The translations under genes were made by a program, and so were the position numbers. The notes below the pieces were generated by a model that saw nothing but the letters and a program-made list of their open reading frames with translations, searched no databases and had not been told where the DNA came from. Source: Heterohyrax brucei (Eukaryota > Chordata > Mammalia > Hyracoidea > Procaviidae). From it: a stretch of DNA of 64,000 nucleotides. The stretch lies in NCBI GenBank assembly GCA_028571685.1, contig CM053143.1, positions 5,001-69,000 on the forward strand, read 5' to 3'. This document shows, one piece after another, positions 55,801-64,000 of this stretch (position 1 is its first letter; every line of letters begins with the position of its first letter).

Positions 55801-58376
55801 TTCGTTTTGGGGGTCTATGGTAAATAGTATGGATGTGATGATTTCTCTGTTCACAATCTCGTTACTGTAAATCCTACTGATTTACTTAGGTTTCTATTGT
55901 ATCCTGAAATTTGCTGATCTCTCCTATCAGGTAGAGGGTTTACTTAGAGATTTCTTACGATTCTCAGCATGTACAAATTCATTATTGACTAACAGGGAAA
56001 AAATGACGCTGGAACTTGTACTCGGAGTGCCTTATAGAAGTGGATTGCTTTTGGGGAAAGAGACCGTTTCGCAATGTTAAGTCTTCCTACCTCCATGCAT
56101 TAGAGCTTGGAGTTTTCCGTGTAAAACTCTGTAGTTTCCATGGTTAGATTAATTCCTAGGTACTTTCTCTGTGAATATCTGTTGTAAATCGTAAGGAACT
56201 GATGATTTCTCCAATCACTGGCTCATTGTTCGTGTCAAGGAATCCTACTGATTTACTTAGGTTTCTCATGTAACCTGAGAATTGGCTGATCTCTTTTATC
56301 AGTTAGAGGGTTTACATAGAGCTTCCTTGCGATTCTAAGCATTTACAATCGTATCATCTGCTAACAAGGCAAAAATGATGCTAGAACTTGTACTCGGAGC
56401 ACCTTAGAGAAGTGGATTGCTTTCAGGGAAAGAGACCTTTGCACCATGTTAACTCTTCATATCTCCATGAACAGCGTAGATTTTTCCATTTATCTAAGTC
56501 TCTCTTAGTTTCTTTTTGTTAGGGCTTGGAGTTCTCTGTGTAAAACTCTGTAGTTTCTGGGGTTCGATGAATTCCTAGGTACTTTCTCTTGTTCATATCT
56601 CTGGTAAATGGTATCAAGTGGATGATTTCTCCAATCATTGTCTCGTTGTTAGTATCAAGGAATGCTGCTGATTTATTTAGGTTTCTCAAGTGTCCTGAGA
56701 ATTGGTTGATCTCTCATATCAGTTCGAGGGTTTACTTAGAGATTCCTTGTGATTCTAAGCATTTACAATTGTATCATCTGCTAACAATGCAAAAATAAAT
56801 CTGGAACTTGTACCAGGACTGTCTTATAGAAGTGGATTGCTTTTGGGGAAAGAGACATTTTCACAATGTTAAGGCTTCCTATTCATGGGAAGAACGTAGA
56901 TTTTTCCATTTATCTAAGTCTGTCTTAGATTGTTGTAGTTAGTGCTTAGAGCTCTCATTGTAAAACTCCATAGTTTCTGGGGTTGGATTCATTCTCAGTA
57001 CATTCTCCTGTTCATATCTGTGGTAAATCTTGTGGAACTGATGATTTCTCTGTTCATTTTCTCATTGTTGGTGTCAAGGAATCCTATTCATTTACTTAGG
57101 TTTTCTTGTAGATTCCTTGGAATTCTCACCATGTACAATCACTTCATCGCCTAACAGGGCAAAAGTGATGCTGGAACTTGTACTCGGAGTGCCTTATAGA
57201 ATGCGATGGCTTTCTTGGAAATAGACCTTTTCACAAAGTTAAGTCTTCCTATCTCCATCAACAATGTAGATTTTTCCACTTATCTAAGTGTCTCTTAGTT
57301 TCTTCTAAATAGGGCTTGGAGTTCTCTGTGTGAAACTCTGTAGTTTCTGTGTATAGATTAATTCCTAGGTCCTTTCTGTTCTTAATATCGGTGCTAAATC
57401 GCATGGAACTGACGATTTCTCCAATCACTGTCTCATTGTTATTGTGAGGGAATCCTACTGATTTACTTAGATTTCTCTTGTATCCTGAGAATTTGCTGAT
57501 CTCTCCTATCAGTTAGAGAGTTTAGTTCAAGATTCCTTCGGATTCTCGGCATGTACAATAGTGTCATCTTCTAACAGCACAAAAAGGATGCTGAGACGTG
57601 TACTGGGACTGACATAAGTGGGTTGCTTTCGGTGAAAGAGACCTTTTCCCAATGTTAAGTCTTCCTATCTCCATGAACAACATAGATTTTTCCATTTATC
57701 TAAGTCTCTCTTAGTTTCTACTAGTAAGGATTTGAAGTTCTCTGTGTAAAACACTGTAGTTTCTGTGGATAGATTAATTCCTAGGTCCTTTCCGTTCTTA
57801 ATATCTGTGGTAAATCGTATGGAACTGTCGATTTCTCCAATCACTGTCTTGTTGTTAGTGTCTCTTGCATCCTGAGAATTTGCTGATGTCTCATATCAGT
57901 TAGAGGCTTTACTTAGAGACTCCTTGGGAATCTAAGCACTTGACATCGTGTCATCTGCTAACAGCGCAAGAATGAACCTGGAACTTGTACTGGTAGTGTC
58001 TTATAGAGGTGGATTGCTTTCGGGGAAAGTCCTTTTCACAATGAGAAATCTTCCTATCTCCATGAACAGCGTAGATTTTTCCACTAATCTAAGTCTCTCT
58101 TAGTTTCTTGGGGTTAGGACTGCTCGTTCTCTCTGGAAAGGTCTGTTGTTTCTTTGAGGAGATTAATTCCTAGGTACTTTTTCTTTTAGGATCTACTGTA
58201 AATGGTATGGATCTGATGATTTCTCCATTCACAATCTCATTACTGTAAATCCTAATGATGTACTTAGGTTTCTCTTGTATCCTGAGGATTTGCTGATCCC
58301 TCCTATCAGAGGTTTACTTATAAATTCCTTGGGATTGTTAGCATGTACAATAGTGTCATCTGCTAACAGGGCAAAA
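52807..58376 (-). repeat. Higher-order part of the array
   Basis: Unit types recur in order. Type E starts at about 52807 (partial), 54762 and 57166. Type A, with a deletion leaving 'tgttagtgtctcttg', is at 53170 and 57586. Type B, ending in 'acaaattcat' before the junction, is at 53557 and 55594. The 371-bp type D, with 'ggttttcttgtagattcctt', is at 54391 and 56795. This gives a higher-order repeat of about 2.0-2.4 kb. It is incomplete and edited in places: the unit at 56003 lost about 48 bp. Confidence 0.75.
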
Positions 58377-60943
58377 ATGATGCTGGAACTTCTCCTGGGA
58401 CTGCCTTATAGAAGTAGATTGTTTTCGGGGAAAGAAACGTTTTCATAGTGTTAAGTTTTTCTATCTTCATGAACAGTGTAGATTTTTCCATTTTTCTAAG
58501 TTTCTCTTAGTTTCTTGTCGTTAGGATTAGTAGTTGTGTCTGTAAAAGTCTGTTGTTTCTCTGGTTAGATTAATTCCGAGGAACTTTCTCTTTTTAGGAT
58601 CTATGGTAAATGCTATGGATCTGATGATTACTCTATTCACAATCTTGGTACTGTAAAGGAATCCTATTAGGTTCACGTAGGTTTCTCTTGTAGCTAGAGA
58701 ATTTGCTGATCTCAGTTAGAGGGATTACTTATAGATTCCTTGGGATTTTCAGTATGTACAACTATATCACCTGCTAAGAGGGCGAAAATGCTGCTGGAAT
58801 TTGTACTGGGACTGCCTTATAAAAGCAGATTGTTTTCGGGGAAAGAGACCTTTTCACAACGTTAAGTCTTCCTATCTCCATGAACAGCATATATTTCTCC
58901 ATTTTTCTAAGTCTCTCTTAGTTTCTTGTAGTTAGGACTGATAGTTCTCTCTGTAAAATTCTGTTGTTTCTCTGTTTAGATTAATTCCCAGGTACTTTTT
59001 TCTTTGAGGATCTACGGTAAATGGTATGGATCTGATGATTTCTCTGTTCACAATCTCATTAGTGTAAATCCTACTGATTTACTTAGGTTTCTCTTGTAAT
59101 CCTGAGAATTTGCTGATCTCACCTATCACTTAGAGGCTTTACTTATAAATTCCTTGGGATTCCCAGCATGAACAATCGTTTCATCCGCTAACAGGGCAAA
59201 AATGATGCTGGAACTTGTACTGGGAGTGCCTTATAGAAGTAGATTGCTTTCGCGGAAAGAGATCTTTGCACAATGTTAAATCTTTCTATCTCCATGTACA
59301 GCGTAGATTTTCCATTTATCTGAGTCTCTCTTACTTTCTTGTAGTAGGACTGGCATTTCTCTCTGTGAAAATCTATTGTTTCTCGAGTTAGATTAATTCC
59401 TAGGTTCTTTCTGTTTTTAGGATCTATGGTAAATGGCAGAGGTCTGATGATTTCTCCGTTCACAATCTCCTTACTGTAAAGGAATCCTAGTGATTTACTT
59501 AAGTTTCTCTGATATCCTGAGAATTTGCTGATCTCAGTTATAAGGTTAACTTATACATTCCTTCCAATTCTTGGCATGTACAATCGTATCATCTGCTAAC
59601 AGGGCAAAAATGTTACTTGAACTTGTACCAGGACTGCCTTACAGAAGTAGATTGCATTCCGTGAAAGAGACCTTTTCACAATGTTAAGTCTTCATATCTC
59701 CAAGCTTAGGGTACGGTTTTCAATTTATCTAACTATCTCTTAGGTTCTTGTAGTAAGGTTTGGTATTTCTCTCTGTAAAATTTGTTAATTCCCTAGGTAC
59801 ATTCTCTTTTTGGAATCTATGGTTAATGGTATGAATTTGATGATTTCTCCAATCCCAACTTCATTACTCTAAAGGAATCCTACTGATTTACTTAGGTTTG
59901 TCTCGTATCCTGAGAATTTCCTGATCTCTCCTATTTGTAAGAGGGTTTTCTTATAGATTCCTTGGGATTCTCGGCACGTACAATCGTATCATCGGCTAAC
60001 AGGGAAAAATGATACTAGTACTTGTACTGGGACTGCCTTATAGATAAGCAGATTGCTTTCAGGGAAAGAGACCTTGTCAATGTTAAGTCTGCATATCTCC
60101 ATGAGCATGGTAGGTTTTTCCATTTATCTAAGTCTCTTTGTTTCTCATAGTAGGCGCTGGTAATTCTCTCTCTAAACGTCTGTTGTTTGTCTTGTGAGAT
60201 TAATTTCTGGGTCCTTTCTCTTAGGGTATGTTGTGAATAGTATGGATCTGATGATTTGACAGTCTCGTTGTTGCTGTCAAGGAACTCTACCGAGTTCCAT
60301 AGGTTTCTCTTTTGTCCCCAGACTTTGCTGAACTCTCCTATCACTTAGAGTATTTACTTATAGATTCCTTGGGATTCTCAGTCTGTACAATCATATCATC
60401 TACTAACAGGGAAATGTGATGTTGGAACTTGTACTGGGACTGGTAAAAATAGTTTGCTTTGGGTAAAAGAGACCTTTTTACAATGTTAGTTCTTACCTCC
60501 ATAAGCAGGGTAGGTTTTTGCATTTATCTAAGTTTCTGTTAGTTTCTTGTAGTAAGGGCTGGTAGTTCTCGTTGTAAAAGTGTGTCATTTCTCTGGTTAG
60601 AATAATTTCTAGATAGTTTCTCTTGTTAGAGTCAATGATAAATGGTATGGATCTGATGATTTCTCCATCCACAGTCCTATTGTTGGTGTCAAGAGTCCTA
60701 TTGATATACGTAGGTTTGTCTTGTGTCCTGGGAATTTGCTAATCTAGCCTATCAGTTAGAGGGTTTCCTTATAGATTACTTGGGATTCTCAGCATGTACA
60801 ATCGTATCATCTGCTAACAGGAGAAAAATGATGCTGGAACTTGTACTGGGACTGCCTTATACAAGTCGATTCCTTTGGAGGAAAGAGACCTTTTCACAAT
60901 ATTAAGTCTTCCTATCTCCACGAGCAGGCTGGATTTTTCCACA
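52807..60943 (-). repeat. Satellite-like tandem array derived from L1 ORF2
   Basis: Twenty start anchors (text like 'gatgctggaacttgtact') occur at about 53170, 53557, 53971, 54391, 54762, 55182, 55594, 56003, 56375, 56795, 57166, 57586, 57971, 58377, 58788, 59202, 59609, 60009, 60416 and 60828, with a partial unit at each end. Spacing is 371-420 bp, mean about 403. Each unit is antisense and corresponds to about 15046-15448 of the L1 at 12717, that is ORF2 from just before the FADD catalytic site to the VPASF text about 130 codons later. No unit keeps an open frame. All units face the same way, which excludes separate L1 insertions. Confidence 0.95.
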
Positions 60944-61122
60944 GTAGAAGCTGCCTGTCGTGGATTGACTTCTGTTCCCCCGGTGGTTGAAACTCTTCAG
61001 AACTCTTTTTAGGACCTGGTCCAATAAGTTCAGGGCCTCAGAGAAGCTCCATCCTAGCACTGTCCAGTGGGATGGTTGCGTTCGTCCAGTCTGTGGGTTT
61101 TCCCACTCAAAGGCAAAGATAT
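60944..61122 (-). pseudogene. Class I (gamma-type) retroviral RT scrap
   Basis: The minus-strand frame shows FAFEWENPQTGR, then HWTVLGWSF, then LNLLDQVLKRVL. This is the conserved part of gammaretrovirus-like RT before the YxDD site: a FAFEW block, a T-W-T-x-L-P-Q-G-F block (here corrupted to GWSF) and an L-F-x-x-x-L block. It is only about 60 residues long, flanked by the array and the RTE. No other part of this retrovirus is present. Confidence 0.6.
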
Positions 61123-62797
61123 ACAAACCTGATGCACACCTTTCCTGACTTTAAACTGAGCACTGTCCCCTTTTCCTGCTCAAATTTCTGCCTCCTGATC
61201 CATTAACAGATCCCTCACAAGCACAATTCAGTGTGCTGGCCTTCCGATTTCCTGCACTGAGATCCATAATTTGTTAGGATCTACACAGTCAAATGAGTTT
61301 GCATAGTCAGTAAAACACCAGTAAACATCTGGTATTCTCTGCTTTCAACCCAATCCACCTGACATCAGTAATGATATCCTCGGTTGCACGTCCTCTTCTG
61401 AATCCAGCCAGAATTTCTGGCAGTGCCTTGTCAGTATACTGCTGCAGTCCCTTTTGAATGATCTTCAGCAGAATTTTACTTGAGTGTGATATTTGTGATG
61501 TTGTTCGATAATTTCTGCATTCAATTGGATCACTTTTCTTGGAAATAGGTCTAAATGTGGATCTCTTCCAGTCAGTTGCTCAGATAGCTGTCTTCCAAAT
61601 TGATTTGCACAGACCAGTGAGTACCTCCAGCACTGTATCTGTTTGCTGAAACATCTCAGTTGATTGACTCCCTGGAGCCTTGTTTTTCACCAATACCTTC
61701 AGTGCAGCCTGAAGGTCTTTCAGTACCATCCATTCTGGATCATATGTCACCTCTTGAAATGGTTAAATGTTGACCAGTTCTTTTGGTATAATGACACTGT
61801 GTATTCTCTCTGTCTTCAGCTGCCACTTTCTTCATTGTTTAGTATTTTCCACATAGAAATCTACTGAAACTCAAGGCTTGCATTTTTCTTCAGTTCTTTC
61901 ACCTTGAGAAATGCAGTGTGTTCTTCCCATTTGGTTTCTATCTCCAGCTCTTTGCATGTGTCATCTTAATATTTTGCTTTGTTTTCTTTGGCTGACCTTT
62001 GAAATTTTCTGTTTAGTTCTTTGGCTTTATTATTTCTTCTTTTTTGCTTTAGCTACTCGACATACAAGTTCAAGTCTCATAGTCTCTTATGGCATTTATT
62101 TTGGTCTTTTCTTTCTTTCCTGTGTTTTTAATGGTCTCTAGCTTTCTGCATGTACAATGTCCTTGATGTTATTCCAAGTTCACCTGGTCTTCAGTCATAA
62201 GTGTTCAGTGTATCGAATCTGTTCCTGAGATATCTCTGCACTCAGGCGATGTCTCTAAACTCAAGACTCTACTCTGGCTTTCATGGACTTCTCATTTTCT
62301 TCAGGTTCCGTTTCAACTTGCATATGAGCAATTGATGGTCTGTTCCACAGTCACCACCTGACCAGCCCCTGGCTGATAGTATTGAGCTGTCCCATCATGT
62401 GTTTCCATAGATGTAGTGGATTTGACACCTATATATTCCATCTGGTGAGGTCCACAGGTATAGTCAATGTTTATATTGGTGAGAAACAGTATTTACAATG
62501 AAGTCATGTATTTTACATCACTTCGGGCTCCAAGGCTGTATTTCCCAACTAGCAGTTCTTCATGGTCTCTAACTTTCACAGTCCAATCATCAGTAATTAT
62601 CAGTGCATCCTGATCACATATTTGATTTATTTCAGACTGCAGAATTTGGTAAAAACCTTCAGTTTCTTCATGTTTGGCCTTATAGTTGTTGGTGGGTAAA
62701 TTTAATAATAGTCATATTAACTGGCCTTCCTTGTAGGCAGATGATATTATTCTATCATTGACAACATTGTGTTTCAGGAAAGACCTTGCAGCGTTCT
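61123..62797 (-). mobile_element. RTE (BovB-clade) LINE, internal part
   Basis: Antisense RTE from the RT region ('acacctttcctgactttaaa', 'cacgtcctcttctgaatcca', 'ctgctgcagtcccttttgaa') to the endonuclease region ('ttgcatatgagcaattgatg', 'atcagtaattatcagtgcat', 'gactgcagaatttggtaaaa'). It lacks the 3' end and is cut at 62797 by an L1 tail. No frame is usable. Confidence 0.85.
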
Positions 62798-64000
62798 TTT
62801 TTTTTCATTTATTTTTATTTTTGTTTTTAATAATTTTTCATTTAATATAACTGAGTGAAAATGTACATTCTCGTATACATTTACATACCCACCTGTATGC
62901 AGCTTCCACTCTTCTCCCTGCCCGGTGACAGCACACTATTCCTCTCTGCTCCATACATGTCTCGTTCTCCCAACAGTCTCTTTTTAACCTCCTCTCCACC
63001 CACTCTCCTTCCTCCAGCCAGAGGTCAGCAGGATGACATCCTATAGATGAATAGAATCGTAAAGTGAATCCAATACATAGTCACTACATCGCCAAGACCA
63101 ATCTATTCCTGTTCGAAGCGTGGACCTTCGATATGATTTATCATCAAGGGCAGCATCAGGGTGAGGGGCCATGCTCCCAGGGGAAACTCGAAACCACTGG
63201 ACCATCAATTGAGGTCTTTTAGTGGGGATCTCAGGGTACACCCCTTTTTATTCTTGTGTTGCTGGTGAGACTCAACTTAGCAAGCTCCATTGCGGCTATC
63301 ACTGGTGGTGGCCGGGCACCATCTGGTTCTTCTGGTCCCAAGTCGACGTAGGCACCCACTCGTGTGGGTCTCTTTGTCTTCTGGGTTGTCTTTCCCCCAT
63401 GTCATTTTGGTCCTTGGTGAGCATCCATTCCTGCTGAGTTGGGACCATTTGCTGTACCCTCAGACGGCAGCTTGGCAGCTTTTAAGACCCCAGATGCCAC
63501 TCACCAACGTGGGGTGCAGAGAGCCCTCTTAGCAAAACGCTGGTTGTGCCAATTGACCTCACTTTCGCCTAAGAGCATGATCCCCTGCCCCCTGCCCCAG
63601 CAACTCTATCCTTGCAATATTGGGTTAAGATGGAAGGAGTACTCATGTTATGTTTAAGTCCACTTAATATTGTTCTTGTTTCTAATGTGTGCTATCACCG
63701 ATTTCACCCAACCACATACCTGACAACTATTTAATCTAAGCCCTCCCCCACTCCCTCCCCTCCCTTGCAGCTGTCAAAGAGTCTTTTCTTCTATACACAA
63801 GTCTGTTTTTGAGTTCTTATCGTAGAGGTCTCATACAATATTTGTTCTTTTGTCGCTGACTACTTTCATTCAACATGTCTTCCAGTTGAAACCAGGTTAG
63901 TAGATGTTTCCTGAAGTCATCATTGTTCTTTATCATTGCATAGTGCTCCATTGAGTATATGTACCATAGTTTAACTGTCCATTCTTCTGTTGTTAGGCTT
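62798..64000 (-). mobile_element. L1 LINE 3' end, continues beyond the window
   Basis: The T-run from about 62798 is the poly-A tail. It is followed by the young-type 3' UTR (about 62850-63840) and the last ORF2 codons (from about 63830, antisense 'tttgtcgctgactactttca'). It runs off the window edge, so the length is unknown. It is inserted in the RTE at 61123-62797. Confidence 0.9.

Noticed and set aside
52807-60943. CRISPR-like regular repeats
   Set aside because: Units are ~403 bp, directly adjacent with no spacers, in a mammalian genome. They are L1-derived tandem repeats.

Overview
The window is a stretch of mammalian nuclear genome built almost entirely from transposable elements. There are no bacterial-style genes, and I recognise no intact host gene. 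The repeats point to an afrotherian: tRNA-derived SINEs of AfroSINE type, BovB/RTE-clade LINEs resembling the RTE1 family of elephant, MaLR-type LTRs opening TGTCATGGATTGAATTGTGT, and one distinctive L1 family. An elephant or a close relative is my best guess. Afrotheria is the firmer call and the species is inference.

Layout. 1-4.9 kb is GC-rich and mostly non-repetitive, with possible exons of an unrecognised gene (828-1218), degenerate tandem repeats, two CTCF-like motifs and some AfroSINEs. 4.9-8.7 kb is a minus-strand L1 that lost almost all of ORF2. 9.06-12.6 kb is a minus-strand RTE split by a MaLR provirus (9580-11535, 5-bp target duplication). 12.7-20.8 kb is a minus-strand full-length L1 carrying an LTR, a local tandem duplication and a perfect 99-bp inverted repeat. 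20.8-25.1 kb is a betaretrovirus-like (class II) endogenous retrovirus fragment with gag, dUTPase/protease and RT/RNase H, all broken. 25.3-27.3 kb is an L1/LTR patchwork that is an inverted paralogue of 42.1-44.0 kb. 27.3-30.8 kb holds two plus-strand RTE copies, the second carrying two fold-back mariner derivatives. 30.8-32.5 kb is AT-rich with old repeats. 32.5-46.5 kb is one old L1 split by a nearly intact young L1 (33702-41406), an LTR, a truncated L1 and an L1/SINE pair. 46.6-52.8 kb has two more plus-strand L1 pieces. 52.8-60.9 kb is a tandem array of about 20 units of roughly 403 bp, each an antisense copy of the same piece of L1 ORF2. 60.9-64 kb has a class I retrovirus RT scrap, a third RTE and a minus-strand L1 running off the end.

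Two things stand out. First, the array at 52.8-60.9 kb is a satellite born from an L1 reverse-transcriptase segment. Its left half has higher-order organisation, its right half is more L1-like, and its left edge is joined head-to-head to the same ORF2 segment of a plus-strand L1. Second, two separate L1 copies (12.7-20.8 and 47.7-52.8 kb) carry the same 457-bp LTR at the same site between ORF1 and ORF2, with the same target duplication and the same one-base ORF1 deletion, while the L1 at 33.7-41.4 kb shows the empty site. This suggests a composite L1-LTR lineage that spread as a unit despite a broken ORF1.

None of these elements forms an operon or working pathway. Their relationships are nesting, duplication and rearrangement, and the insertion junctions give their relative order. 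Assignments were made by reading and by comparing copies within the window, so subfamily names and percent identities are approximate.
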